Shown in pieces: positions 36,589-47,802 of a stretch of 64,000 nucleotides of DNA. The stretch covers positions 53,148,385 to 53,212,384 of the forward strand of contig OZ038384.1 of the NCBI GenBank assembly GCA_964036045.1, read 5' to 3'. A model generated the notes under the pieces. That model was given only the letters and a program-made list of their open reading frames with translations. It was not told the DNA's origin and searched no databases. The DNA comes from Eutreptiella sp. 'Long Island Sound 2002' (taxonomy: Eukaryota; Euglenozoa; Euglenophyceae; Eutreptiales; Eutreptiaceae). Both the position numbers and the translations under genes were made by a program. Position 1 is the stretch's first letter; the number at the start of each line of letters is the position of its first letter.

Positions 36589-38568
36589 TCAGACTACTCG
36601 GCCCTTTTCCTGAGTGGCATCTCCGAGCCCGTAAACCGTGATTGCGGCGTGGGTGGAAGGGGTCGCCGCGCATGGGATTCGAAATCCAGTGCGAGCTCCA
36701 TGAACGACACTTGCAATGTGTCCCACCAGCAGATCATCATCCAGCTGCAGCCATTGTGGCTCCCGGAGCCAGCGCAGCATAGCCGGCAGGAAGTCATTCC
36801 CCCAGCTCCAGTCTCTGGGCAGTGGCCCCACCATTGGTACTTCCGTCGGCTGCGGCCTCTGTAGCGGATGCCATGGATAGCAGTGTGTGTGTGTGTGTGT
36901 GTTGCTGTACATTCCTGTGTGGAGAACATTTGCCATGCACAAGATCACCCCATAATACTTTCTGAACCTCATATCAATCCGCAAGCATTGCCTTTCATCG
37001 CGCTACACAGACACACCCATCGACACTAGTCCCTCGTCTTCGGGATGATTACTCAAGCACAGTGATAAAAAGAGGCACCAAATCGTGTAGCACACGGCAG
37101 CACGACAGAAGATGCCAGTATAGGACCATTTCTGTGGCTTCCCTATGTACTGCATCGCCCAACAATAAGTCCCAAACCTACCTATGACGCCCAGACAGGC
37201 CATGCCGTTTTCACGCGCCTGCACGGACAGCTCCGTGCGCCGGCTTTTTGTAGCGGTCGAGTTGTCACCATTTGGTTCTGGCACCTTTCCAACCGATGTC
37301 TGCAAATGAACGTTCCTGAAGATCTGTGTCAGCATGAAATACAGGACGTCCTTGTTGGTCCAGTAAATGTGGTGCGCCATCAGCATCGATGTGTGAGAGC
37401 TGATGTCTTCCGGAATCTCCGTTTGCACCTGGAAATCGAAGCGTCCCCCTAGCCATTCCCGTGGCTTCTTCAAGGGCTTCGACATCTTTGCCGAGAGGCG
37501 TTCGACCACCGTCCCATTGCGGTACGCAACCACACCGCCCAAGAGTGCTAGCACCGGGGCCACAATTGGCATCACCACCAACCCGGCAACAAATCCAGCA
37601 GCCCCGGCGGCTGCCGTGCTACTTCGGCTCATCATGATGCTGCCCCCGGTCTTCCAATAGGGCAACTGAATGGGATCGCTTGTCGCCAGGGCTTCCTTCA
37701 CAAAGGGCTCAAAACGTGTTGCCAGGGGATCGTAGGGATGGATGATGTTGTAGAAATACCTGCTGCCAGGCAGCCTGGGGAACACGTGTGGTAAAGTGCC
37801 GGTGCTATGCCCCTCATTCGCCAAGAACCAGCCAAAAGGTGTGCCCAAGGCAAAACATCCGGTTACCGCAAATTCCAGGGGGAAATCGGTTCTGCTCAGG
37901 AGATCATACGCGATCAAGGCACCCAAGCAATGCCCTATGATGAACACGTGGGCGTTGCGTTTGCTCTTCAGGTCTTTGAACCATTTTGCATAGATGTTGT
38001 TGAGTCTTTTCTGGCAGATGCTCAGAATTATGTCTCGCTTGGCATGCTCCACAAACATCAAAACATCGGGAAGATGAACATTCAGGAAATCTCGCACACC
38101 GCCAAGCCCTTGGGGCTTCACGTTGTGCAACGTAGAATGGATCTCCGGATAAGTGGCATGCAACTGCATATGCCAATCACACGTTTCGAAATCAATCTTT
38201 GGGCGATCCATGTCATCGAAAATGTCCGCTAGAAGCTCCTTTGTGTGGGAGCGCAAAGCCAGCAAATGCTTGTTATCCCGCTCCATGCCAGGGCCTGGTG
38301 GGCCCGCACCATGGATGATCATCACCATGACATTTGCGGTGCCGTGACTTGCAAAGTGGTTGCTAATATGTCGCTTTTCTCGCGCGTTGAGCCGCAATGA
38401 AGAAGGCAAATGTCTCTCTTCAGATTGCAATTTTGAGTCACCCATTGAGCCTGTGGACGTATTTGAAATACTCCGCGGTCTAGGCACATCTAAGCAATTG
38501 ACAGTTGATTTGGAATTTTCGGTTGCGGGGGGTGATGCTTTCTCGGGCGTCTGCATGGATTTGTCCAT
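36589..38568 (-). CDS. DDHD-domain phospholipase-like protein with Cys in the nucleophile motif
   Basis: The ATG at 38568 lies four codons after an in-frame TGA. The DDHD family (SEC23IP, DDHD1/2, plant SGR2) covers residues about 79-415: VMIIHGAG, then CDWHMQLH, the nucleophile elbow GHCLG at 212-216, CFALGTPFGWFL, HPYDPLATRFEP and a final H..YW segment. Family members have GHSLG; here residue 214 is Cys (TGC at 37927-37929), so lipase activity is uncertain. Hydrophobic stretches at 319-349 and 487-505 could bind membrane. The standard-code end is TAG at 37003 (521 residues). If TAG is Gln the frame runs to TGA at 36589, but that extension crosses a (CA)n repeat and may be 3' UTR. No intron is needed within the domain. 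Confidence 0.8.
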
Positions 38569-39728
38569 TGCGACGTCAGATCATGGCTGTCAGACGTGCC
38601 TTGGTTGACAAGGTCACAAACACCAAAAACATGGACTTGGAAACTGAAAAGGCACAAATGCATGCATGGTGTATGCATGAGTATGCAGCCATCGTGTGGT
38701 GGGTCCATGGATCGCCGACCCATGGCGTCCCAATCCCCCCCCTCAAGTTTGAGCCACGGATCACGGAGCACAAATCACACAAAAATCATCCCCCTCCCCT
38801 TGCCTGACGCCTCATCTGCGAACCAGTCGACTTCCAAGCCGCACTACGATGGTCGCAATTACATTACACATTGTAGTTTTTCATCATGCGCAATACTATT
38901 TTCCCATGCCCACTGGAAATGCAACCTGGATGGTGTCAGTTTTTTTACCTGGGGTCCTCCCTGCATCCCACATGCATCCTCCCCTGTGCCCCCCCCCCCC
39001 CCCCCGCACTCCCAAAGATGAAGACGTTATGCAAATTTGGGACCTAATTCAATGTTACACAATACTACTACTAGTATTCACCAAATGTGCGTCTTTTGCA
39101 AGAAGTCTGCCAATGTTTATTTTCTGTTTATGCCTGCGTAGAATGACGAATGCATTGCTCGTTGTCTGCTTGTTATTTAACGTTGAAGCCCATGTGGAAA
39201 TGCAAACAACATATCCTGCCCTACCTGGCAGTGGACACATGTGTAAACAATGCAAGAGCAAAACGAGCAAAGGCTCAACAATGACATGACCTGAAATCAA
39301 GCATGCAAACAGCCTGGCATGTTCTTGGGCTGTGGCTTTTGCTCTAAGTTGTAGCAAAATGCAATTTTGCGGTTCGCACCCTCCCTGGTATGCCTGCTCA
39401 ATCCTGCAATGGTACCATGGTTTGATTGCGTGCAGTAGGACCACCACAAGGAGCACTCCCCCACGCCTGTGAGGCCCTGCCCCAACACAGAGTAAACCTC
39501 AGCAATGCAACAACGTTCACAGGCCCGGCATTGCGCGGCGCAGACTGCTGGCCCCTCTTCCCACCGCAGTGAGACAGTATGTGACATTAGACGTCTGGTT
39601 TCGTGTGCATGTGCATGCTGCAGCGTGTGTGCACCTGCATCACTGCGCCCAGCGCATGCCAGGCACCATGCTGACCTGAGCACCGGGGTTGGCCCCTCAT
39701 GGCCGCAGGAACGCCGCTGCCCCCTCCC
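38569..39728. other. No gene recognised
   Basis: Upstream flank of the lipase-like gene. A C-run lies at 38990-39005. No promoter element can be named with confidence, and frames on both strands are short and lack domains. Confidence 0.4.
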
Positions 39729-40082
39729 TCACCCATGGCTCTATCTTCCAATATGTGGGTCTTCCACCACGAAACGGGATAGTGGCATGCTCCCACACCC
39801 CAAACCATAGTCCTGAAATTCAAGACAAAGCAGTGATGGCAGCTGGCATTCCAAATACATTTTAGCGCCAGTGAAGGGGGGGAGGAAGGTTTTCACTACC
39901 CCTTCAGCATTGGGGGACGTCATTGGCTCCCATTGGTCCCATTCGTACTCTGGATCGCGCCGCTCTTGTGCCTCTGCGAGTTTGAGGCACACCCCTTTCT
40001 GGAAAAGGGCCCATCGGCCTTCATACCTGGTTAGTAGGAACTCGCACAGGTAAACTACGAGCCTGCGCGGCAATCCAAGCAC
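39729..40082 (-). CDS. Hypothetical protein, 5' end uncertain
   Basis: The minus frame reads as natural protein: a Leu-rich start (RRLVVYLCEFLL), an acidic-aromatic middle (YEWDQWEPM) and a compact end. It meets TAG at 39741 and TGA at 39729. With TAG as Gln it gains four residues. Upstream of the GTG at 40082 the frame stays open through more TAG triplets; a gtgagt there could be a splice donor, so the true start may be in another exon. No domain recognised. Confidence 0.35.
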
Positions 40083-40609
40083 AAGAAAGGGCCGAAGAGG
40101 CTAGGACCCAGCCCGGACACCAAAGCACAAACCCTACTCACCAAGCCTACCTTCATAGACACCACCAATGCTTTGCTGCACCCCTTGCCTCGGCGTCCCC
40201 ACCGATAAGCGCTTGGGTGCATGACTATGCATCCCACAACGCTACTGCTCCTCATCACCCGTCCAACCACGTCAAGACCCCCCGATTTTGTGTATCATGC
40301 GCTGTCTTGTCCGCGCCCACGTGTGGACCACAGCATGACAGGACCATGCTGCCGACGTCCGGGCTCACCACCACCGTACCATTGGAGCACTCAATGGTTC
40401 CAAAAAGTCCTCTCCGCATGGCCCGCTACCATGCTTGGCATGCGTTTTTGGGTTTCGACATTCAGTTGCCCGCACAGCCTTGGTGCTGAGGGAGCGGTTG
40501 GCAGCCTCTCTGCTCCAATTCCACTCCTACACCCGCTCATACCTCCCAACACTGTCCATGCGGGTGCACTCTATGCGGTCTACACCCAGCACTTGAGGGC
40601 CATAGGGCC
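40083..40609. other. Intergenic, nothing firm
   Basis: Two overlapping plus-strand frames and one minus frame are open but show no domain. The region separates two divergently placed hypothetical genes. Confidence 0.35.
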
Positions 40610-41179
40610 ATGAGGCAACGGAAACTGGGCTCGCATACGCCCCCGTGTCACAGGCGCATGGTCATAATCACATTGTTCAATGTCTTGCTTGCTGCACTGC
40701 AGCGTAGACCAGTTCAGAGGGCCATAGGAGGGGCCACCCTGCACCATCTGCAGATGGCCCATCAGCAGTACACAAACTGGGCTGCTACGGTCGTTTACTA
40801 CATGCACGCCGATAATCAGTGGCTCCACATGGCTGGCCAAGGGGTGGAGCAACTATACCCTACCTCATTCCACAGAGTCTCTCGGAGACTCTTCTGGGGG
40901 GCACACGAGGGTCGGCTTTGGGAATTTTGCCGCTCTCAATAAGATAGGGTTATTCCTTGCCAAACTCATGCATTGGAATATGACCACAAACAAGGAATGA
41001 AACTTGGAAGAATTTTTTTTGTTTTGACACCGCAGCAATTGAGACCATCAAGGCGGTCAGTGTTCATGGGCATCCACGCCCGGGCACTATGTTCAATAAG
41101 AATTGTAAAGCCAACCGCTTCATGCGTGTAACGCGTGTCCCCCGAAGGAGACACTGTTGAGGGGACAATCTTGTCGTGA
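40610..41179 (+). CDS. Hypothetical protein, reads through two TAA
   Basis: The frame is bounded upstream by TGA (near 40489), and the ATG at 40610 is the first good start. It closes on TGA at 41177. TAA triplets at 40940 (residue 111) and 41129 (residue 174) lie in sequence that looks coding on both sides, for example GRLWEFCRSQ before and DRVIPCQTHALEYDHKQG after. The 189-residue product is His/Gln/Arg-rich with a Tyr/Trp core. No family recognised. With the standard code only residues 1-110 would be made. Confidence 0.4.
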
Positions 41180-41199
41180 CTACATACACAGTGCACGGG

Positions 41200-41420
41200 T
41201 GTGACCTGCCACGTCTCACAGGGAGCCCACCTGTCAAGTGTTGACACCAGGGGGCTCCCAGAAAAAAAAAATCCTGGTACCACTGTGGCATTTTTTTTTC
41301 TGGGGGGTACTCCCGGAGGGGGAGGGGGGTACGAAAAAAACATCGCGCGAAAATTTTTTCTGGGCCCCAAAAACTGAAATTTTTTGACTTTTATCGCACT
41401 TGTTTGAACGTGGAAGGTGC
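41200..41420 (+). repeat. Diverged relative of a block in the 2.59-kb repeat
   Basis: A-run, T-run, ggggg..ctcccggagggggaggggg, tacgaaaaaaa, gcgcgaaaattttttctgggccc. The same order recurs at about 43010-43125 and 45603-45715 (cccggagggcgggg, tacgagaagaaaa, gcgcgaatttttttctagtggccc). It marks a third, older copy of a dispersed sequence. Confidence 0.5.
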
Positions 41421-42079
41421 AAGAAGGATACCTTTCAAGGTATTCATTCATATTTTAGCCGATATGGGTGGTATTTGTGTTTAACGGCATGAAGACCCCC
41501 GGTCTGTTCCAGCTGCACTGCAGCGCCCCACCTTGGCCTCTTATCGGTAGGAAAGAGTCCCCAAATGAGCCAATGCACTTCATTTGGGGCGAGAAACCGA
41601 ACCAGCAGCATTGAAGGACAAGGGTGACGAATGTCCATTCTGGCCGTTCTATAGGTTGCCCAAGCCTATAGTGGACCCCACAATGTCATGTCCCCGTTGC
41701 CTCATAGCATGTTGGTTGATGACAGTTGTGCCACATTTGCTTGCCAAAGAAGGTTGGTTCTCAGTGGGACTACGGTTTGTGTGTTAGTGTGATGGTGTGT
41801 ATGTGCGTATGTGGATGGTGCACATTGTCGCACTACGCATCGCTTGCACTGACAACATGGAAAAAAAAAGTTACATGGTCTAATTTCTTGCAAATCACGC
41901 ATCACGAACCGCGACATTATCGGTGTACCGCGTGCACATTGTTTGTCCGGATCCCCCCTCACCGTAGCCACACGTCCTACCGACCTTAAATGGCTTGCCA
42001 TCGTTTCGCCCGCCCAACAGGGTGCCCAGTCCCGTGAGGCCGTTTCGGGTTGTTTCGCGTTTCGAGTGGCACTATGCGG
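41421..42079. other. Spacer, no gene recognised
   Basis: Short frames on both strands with no domain. This flank is downstream of the zinc-finger gene on the minus strand. Confidence 0.35.
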
Positions 42080-42802
42080 TCACCCCATCACCGCAGGTGC
42101 TTACCGCTTTTTGGGCCTCCCACCTTGGGACGCTGCGGGTCGGTTTTGCCTTGTGTTGCCCTTGGCTACTGCAGGTTTGCTTCTCGACTTCTTCTTCTTG
42201 TTCCCTTTCTTCTTCTTCTTCTTCTTCTTCTCGTCCGTGCTGCTACTACTACTAGTGCTCTGTTCGCCGGTTTCATTGTTGTTGTTGCCGCCGCCGCTGT
42301 TGCTGCTGCCGCTGCTACCACTGTTGCTGCTGCTCGTGCTGCTCTGACTAGTGTTATCCTCGTTGTCCTTGTCCGGGTCATAGTCATCATCATGCTGCTC
42401 CTGTTCCTTCATAACTCCCGCGGCTGCTTTGTCTCTTGCCCTGAGGGCGTTTGCTGTTGCTCCTTCCTCCACCACCTTATCCGCATTGGCGAGGATTTCC
42501 TTTTGTAGTTGGGTTTCACCTTTCAATTTCTAGACTTTCCCCTTTACGCACGTCTTCTCGCGTTCCTTCTTCTACGCGGCTAAGTCCTTCTGCCAGGCAG
42601 TCATTCCTTGATCCAAGATGGCCTTCTTCTCCTTGGAAACCTCCCAAAGCACCCGATGCTCCTCCGTGAGGGGGAAATCCTTATGTGTGTCATCCACCAG
42701 AAGGTGACTAGGCATATTGTACCTAGATTCCCAACGGCCGCACCCGGGAACAACACATGGGATGGCCTCATTATGCACAACCTGCTTTGCCAAGGCTGCC
42801 AT
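42080..42802 (-). CDS. C2H2-type zinc finger, coiled-coil, Ser/Lys-rich nuclear-type protein
   Basis: The ATG lies two codons after an in-frame TGA. Residues Cys16, Cys21, His33 and His40 form a single C2H2-like finger. A charged helical stretch follows, interrupted by TAG at residues 77 (42572) and 91 (42530). Reading both as Gln gives a smooth Lys/Glu/Gln-rich coiled coil. Then come an acidic stretch, a Ser/Gly/Asn-rich linker and a run of eight Lys that looks like a nuclear signal. TAA at residue 234 (42101) is followed six codons later by TGA. The order finger, coiled coil, linker, basic tail makes good sense only with TAA/TAG as sense codons. A truncated copy lies at 45210-45395. No specific family recognised. 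Confidence 0.55.
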
Positions 42803-43508
42803 ACCCTCTCACCCTTTCGGTTGTGTCCCTCTCTTTGCACTACCTCGCTAATTGCCCTCTTCCTCCTGCCCCTAGAACGCCAAACCTGCAAATGCACAAG
42901 TGACTACTCTTAACTGAAGTGGAGTTCAAGTGCAAATTTCGTACAATGCAACATAGCAATGTTCACATGCAAAGTCAGGTCACTTACACAACAAGGGTCG
43001 TGCTTGCGGAAAAAAAAACCCAACAAGTGCCTTAGCTTTTTTTTCGGGGGCTGCCCCCGGAGGGCGGGGGGGGGGGGCGGGCTACGAGAAGAAAATTGGC
43101 GCGAATTTTTTTCTAGTGGCCCCCTGGTTAACACGCGTTGCACGGAGAGTGCAAGAAGCAAGAATCCAGGCACGGAGAACGTCGAAAAACATACTGCAGG
43201 CGAGTGTGCTGGGGGAGGCTAGCCATCCCCTGCCTACGTCGCATCCCACTGGATCGGCGAGCGAGTGAGTTGGATAGTGTCTGTGTGGTGGGGGTCCGCT
43301 GTGCAGGGGACCCAGTAAGTTGCACAACGCACGTATCTCCCCACAAGTAGGAGCGCACCCACTTATAGGCTGCACATCTAGGGCAGCGGTCACGCTTCTG
43401 CTTACGGAGGAGGCGGCGCACAAAAACGACCTCCGCGGCCAAGTGGTGCTCCTTCCGCGACTGGGTGCACGTTAACTAGTGGTCTGCGGTCGCAATCCAC
43501 CGGGTGGT

Positions 43509-44138
43509 ATGCGCGACTAGGTGTCTGGACACTATGCGAGGCCGCATTAGAGAAGAGGACAAGTTTCTCCCTACCCAGCGTAAGAGGGTGGTATGTACAC
43601 TCCAAGTGATGTCTAGACGCAAAAAAAATTAGCCGTTTAACAATTGCAAAATGCATGTATTTGCCTTCCCAACCTTAGCCCTTTCTTATCCGAAGCCATT
43701 CGTGGCAAGAAAGGGGCCAAGAAAAAGGTCACAGTGGCCGCCCCCTGGGCCTCCTCCTCGAACCCCCAAGCCACAAGCATCAAGAAGAATGTGAAGGTGG
43801 TGGTGGAGGAGTATGGGAAGGTTGTGGGTGCGCAGCATGAGGATGTTACGCTTTGTGGCACGTTTACCCTTCCTGAGCTATAGCAGCGAGCGGGAAACGC
43901 GAAAACGACCGTGCTCCGCGATGCACCACTTGTTGTGCCAGGTGTGTCTGAATTTGTCCGTCCAGACATGGGCCTAGAGCCCCTGCACGGGGTTTAGGCA
44001 TCACTCAAGCGGCATCTAGCCACCATGACAAACCTGCGCCAATCTGGTTTTGACGGGTGGTGGGAGCCAATGCATTATGCGGTGGGATGGTTCTAGTGGA
44101 AGGGCACTAGCATCCCCTTGATTACCCCCACCCCATGA
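43509..44138 (+). CDS. Hypothetical protein in the duplicated unit, reads through TAA/TAG
   Basis: The frame is bounded by TGA upstream (43266) and ends on TGA at 44136. ATG at 43509 starts 209 residues with eight TAA/TAG triplets (43518, 43548, 43581, 43614, 43638, 43881, 43995, 44094) and no TGA. The sequence from 43640 on looks like real protein: a basic stretch KGAKKKVTVAAP, then a Val-rich strand and a Trp-rich end (GFDGWWEPMHYAVGWF). After the TGA the same frame stays open to about 44393 with equally natural sequence. Between the two copies, silent and replacement changes are about equal in number. A minus-strand frame (43128-43442) competes in the upstream part, so this is tentative. 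Confidence 0.35.
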
Positions 44139-45013
44139 GATTCGGCACCACTAGGCAAGGTTGGCAAAATCATCCAGTCAGACCCTGAGAGGGATCGGTA
44201 TCGCTTGAAGCCATTTGTATTTGAAACCGTAATTGTGTTGTTGCCCCAACTTGCAGCCCAAACGCACCATGCCTCAGAGAAGAGTAACCCACCACTAGCG
44301 ACACATACAAGTGGGAAGCAGATGGGGCACATGTCAACTGGTTGCGTGTGCTAGATGTCATATGTAGGATGTTTTTGGACTGCCTTGTGAGGCAATGAGG
44401 TGTACCACAACGGCGTGCTGGTCACCCTCTCGTTGCGTGCACTCGGGACCAGCGGTGGCATGGGTAGGGACAAGCAGAGGAGAATTGTGGCATGCATCAT
44501 GTGATATTGGTGCCACAGTGCACCGCAACGCAAATCTTTCCTGAACTTGTGGGGGGGGGGGGTGTCGACAAAACATTGCATGATGCGCAAGTCGGAAATG
44601 TATGTCAAATCTTCGGGGGACTTGAATGCACCCATATTGACCCATGGGCCCCAAATATGCCCCCATTCGTGGAGGAACACCGGGCGCCAAGCACCGCAGT
44701 GGACTAGGTGAGCGTGCGGTGTGCTGCAACGTGTGCCAGAGCAGAGCCTGCCTTGGGTGAAGGAAAATTGGCGTGCGCGGGGGGGGGGGGTGGTTCGTTG
44801 GAGCCCCTTGCCCAGACCCCCCCCTCTCCTTGGCTCCCGTGACGGGGCCTTGAAAAAGGTCATAGATGGTTGCAAATAAAGTTGAACTTCCATTGAGGGG
44901 GGGGGGGGGGGCAGTGGTGGAATTTATGTCCGGTCAAACACAAACACACAGTTTGGGTTTTCTTCAGTGGCAAACTTGGCTCCAAGCAGTGGGGAGGGAA
45001 CTTTGACCAGGAG
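44139..45013. other. Rest of the duplicated unit, low-certainty frames
   Basis: The plus frame of the preceding gene stays open to about 44393. A minus frame at 44351-44893 is open with the standard code in this copy but is broken in copy 2 by G-run length. G-runs at about 44551-44560, 44778-44787 and 44897-44910 differ between copies. Confidence 0.35.
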
Positions 45014-45180
45014 CAAGCAGTGGCCGAATGGTAGTGCAGCTAGCCGCAAACCTTTTTGTCAATGGTTCGAACCCCAGTCAGGCGCACATGGCGGCGGCGC
45101 CGCCGATGGCAGGCAACTGGCAATGATTTGAACCGCCAACCAAAAAAAGTGCAATTGGCTGCGCTACCATTCGACCGTGA
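45014..45180. repeat. Inverted pair of tRNA-like sequences, copy 1
   Basis: On the plus strand an A box (tggccgaatgg, 45021-45031) and a B box (ggttcgaacc, 45064-45073) stand at tRNA spacing. About 50 bp further on, the minus strand has a second pair (ggtcgaatggtag, complement near 45165-45177; ggttcaaatc, complement 45124-45133). Stems are imperfect. They may be two SINE heads or a degenerate tRNA pair that could drive Pol III transcription. Confidence 0.5.
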
Positions 45181-45209
45181 CTTGTTACCACAGGAGTGTG
45201 CATCCCCAG

Positions 45210-45395
45210 GATGGCCTTCTTCTCCTTGGAAACCTCCCAAAGCACCCGATGCTCCTCCGTGAAGGGGAAATCCTTATGTGTGTCATCCACCAGAAGGTGA
45301 CTAGGCATATTGTACCTAGATTCCCAACGGCCGCACCCGGGAACAACACATGGGATGGCCTCATTATGCACAACCTGCTTTGCCAAGGCTGCCAT
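45210..45395 (-). pseudogene. Truncated copy of the zinc-finger gene
   Basis: The first 62 codons of the gene at 42080-42802 are repeated with one replacement (Leu to Phe). At the duplication junction (45210) the frame runs on into unrelated sequence, so the coiled coil and basic tail are lost. Confidence 0.7.
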
Positions 45396-46098
45396 ACCCT
45401 CTCACCCTTTCGGTTGTGTCCCTCTCTTTGCACTACCTCGCTAATTGCCCTCTTCCTCCTGCCCCTAGAACGCCAAACCTGCAAATGCACAAGTGACTAC
45501 TCTTAACTGAAGTGGAGTTCAAGTGCAAATTTCGTACAATGCAACATAGCAATGTTCACATGCAAAGTCGGGTCACTTAAACAACAAGGGTCGTGCTTGC
45601 GGAAAAAAAAACCCAACAAGTGCCTTAGCTTTTTTTTCGGGGGCTGCCCCCGGAGGGCGGGGGGGGGGGGGGCTACGAGAAGAAAATTGGCGCGAATTTT
45701 TTTCTAGTGGCCCCCTGGTTAACACGCGTCGCACGGAGAGTGCAAGAAGCAAGAATCCAGGCACGGAGAACGTCGAAAAACATACTGCAGGCGAGTGTGC
45801 TGGGGGAGGCTAGCCATCCCCTGCCTACGTCGCATCCCACTGGATCGGCGAGCGAGTGAGTTGGATAGTGTCTGTGTGGTGGGGGTCCGCTGTGCAGGGG
45901 ACCCAGCAAGTTGCACAACGCACGTATCTCCCCACAAGTAGGAGCGCACCCACTTATAGGCTGCACATCTAGGGCAGTGGTCACGCTTCTGCTTACGGAG
46001 GAGGCGGCGCACAAAAACGACCTCCGCGGCCAAGTGGTGCTCCTTCCGCGACTGGGTGCACGTTAACTAGTGGTCTGCGGTCGCAATCCACCGGGTGG

Positions 46099-46728
46099 TA
46101 TGCGCGACTAGGTGTCTGGACACTATGCGAGACCGCATTAGAGAAGAGGACAAGTTTCTCCCTACCCGCGTAGGAGGGTGGTATGTACACTCCAAGTGAT
46201 GTCTAGACGCAAAAAAAATTAGCCGTTTAACAATTGCAAAATGCATGTATTTGCCTTCCCAACCTTAGCCCTTTCTTATCCGAAGCCATTCGTGGCAAGA
46301 AAGGGGCCAAGAAAAAGGTCACAGTGGCCGCCCCCTCGGCCTCCTCCTCGAACCCCCAAGCCACAAGCATCACGAAGAATGTGAAGGTGGTGGTGGAGGA
46401 GTATGAGAAGGTTGTGGGTGCGCAGCATGAGGATGTTACCCTTTGTGGCACGTTTACCCTTCCTGAGCTATAGCAGCGAGCGGGAAACGCGAAAACGACC
46501 GTGCTCCGCGATGCACCACTTGTTGTGCCAGGTGTGTCTGAATTTGTCCGTCCAGACATGGGCCTAGAGCCCCTGCACGGGGTTTAGGCATCACTCAAGC
46601 GGCATCTAGCCACCATGACAAACCTGCGCCAATCTGGTTTTGACGGGTGGTGGGAGCCAATGCATTATGCGGTGGGATGGTTCTAGTGGAAGGGCACTAG
46701 CATCCCCCTGATTACCCCCACCCCATGA
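46099..46728 (+). pseudogene. Second copy of the hypothetical gene, frameshifted
   Basis: Counterpart of 43509-44138. One base is lost near 46167, so the upstream and downstream parts are in different frames. The downstream part still runs to the matching TGA at 46726 through the same TAG triplets. Confidence 0.4.
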
Positions 46729-47603
46729 GATTCAGCACCACTAGGCACGGTTGGCAAAATCATCCAGTCAGACCCTGAGAGGGATCGGTATCGCTTGAAG
46801 CCATTTGTATTTGAAACCGTAATTGTGTTGTTGCCCCAACTTGCAGCCCAGACGCACCATGCCTCAGAGAAGAGTAACCCACCACTAGCGACACATACAA
46901 GTGGGAAGCAGATGGGGCACATGTCAACTGGTTGCGTGTGCTAGATGTCATATGTAGGATGTTTTTGGACTGCCTTGTGAGGCAATGAGGTGTACCACAA
47001 CGGCGTGCTGGTCACCCTCTCGTTGCGTGCACTCGGGACCAGCGGTGGCATGGGTAGGGACAAGCAGAGGAGAATTGTGGCATGCATCATGTGATATTGG
47101 TGCCACAGTGCACCGCAACGCAAATCTTTCCTGAACTTGTGTGGGGGGGGGGGGGATGTCGACCAAACATTGCATGATGCGCAAGTCGGAAATGTATGTC
47201 AAATCTTCGGGGGACTTGAATGCACCCATATTGACCCATGGGCCCCAAATATGCCCCCATTCGTGGAGGAACACCGGGCGCCAAGCACCGCAGTGGACTA
47301 GGTGAGCGTGCGGTGTGCCGCAACGTGTGCCAGAGCAGAGCCTGCCTTGGGTGAAGGAAAATTGGCGTGCGCGGGGGGGGGGGGGGGGGTCGTTGGAGCC
47401 CCTTGCCCAGACCCCCCCCTCTCCTTGGCTCCCGTGACGGGGCCTTGAAAAAGGTCATAGATGGTTGCAAATAAAGTTGAACTTCCATTGAGGGGGGGGG
47501 GGGGGCAGTGGTGGAATTTATGTCCGGTCAAACACAAACACACAGTTTGGGTTTTCTTCAGTGGCAAACTTGGCTCCAAGCAGTGGGGAGGGAACTTTGA
47601 CCA

Positions 47604-47773
47604 GGAGCAAGCAGTGGCCGAATGGTAGTGCAGCTAGCCGCAAACCTTTTTGTCAATGGTTCGAACCCCAGTCAGGCGCACATGGCGGCGGCGCCGCCGA
47701 TGGCAGGCAACTGGCAATGATTTGAACCGCCAACCAAAAAAAGTGCAATTGGCTGCGCTACCATTCGACCGTG
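47604..47773. repeat. Inverted pair of tRNA-like sequences, copy 2
   Basis: Same arrangement as 45014-45180: plus-strand A box near 47615 and B box 47658-47667, minus-strand B box complement 47719-47728. It ends the second copy of the 2.59-kb unit. Confidence 0.5.
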
Positions 47774-47802
47774 ACTTGTTACGACAGGAGTGTGCATCCC
47801 CA

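Larger units (their letters stand above)
42617..45209. repeat. 2.59-kb tandem duplication, copy 1
   Basis: 42617-45209 is repeated at 45210-47803 with about 99 percent identity by eye; the offset is 2593 bp at the start and about 2590 bp further on because G-runs differ in length. The left breakpoint is inside the zinc-finger gene, and the right end lies just after a pair of tRNA-like sequences. Confidence 0.95.

Noticed and set aside
43128-43442. A minus-strand frame with a CPRC motif in the 2.59-kb repeat
   Set aside because: Kept in both copies but with replacement changes at the few variable sites, and it competes with the plus frame. I could not show that it is coding.
44351-44893. A minus-strand frame of 180 codons in the 2.59-kb repeat
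   Set aside because: Broken in the second copy by G-run length, overlaps a plus frame, no domain.
45014-45090. Functional tRNA gene
   Set aside because: A and B boxes are good but the acceptor and T stems do not pair, and the same unit is duplicated with an inverted partner.
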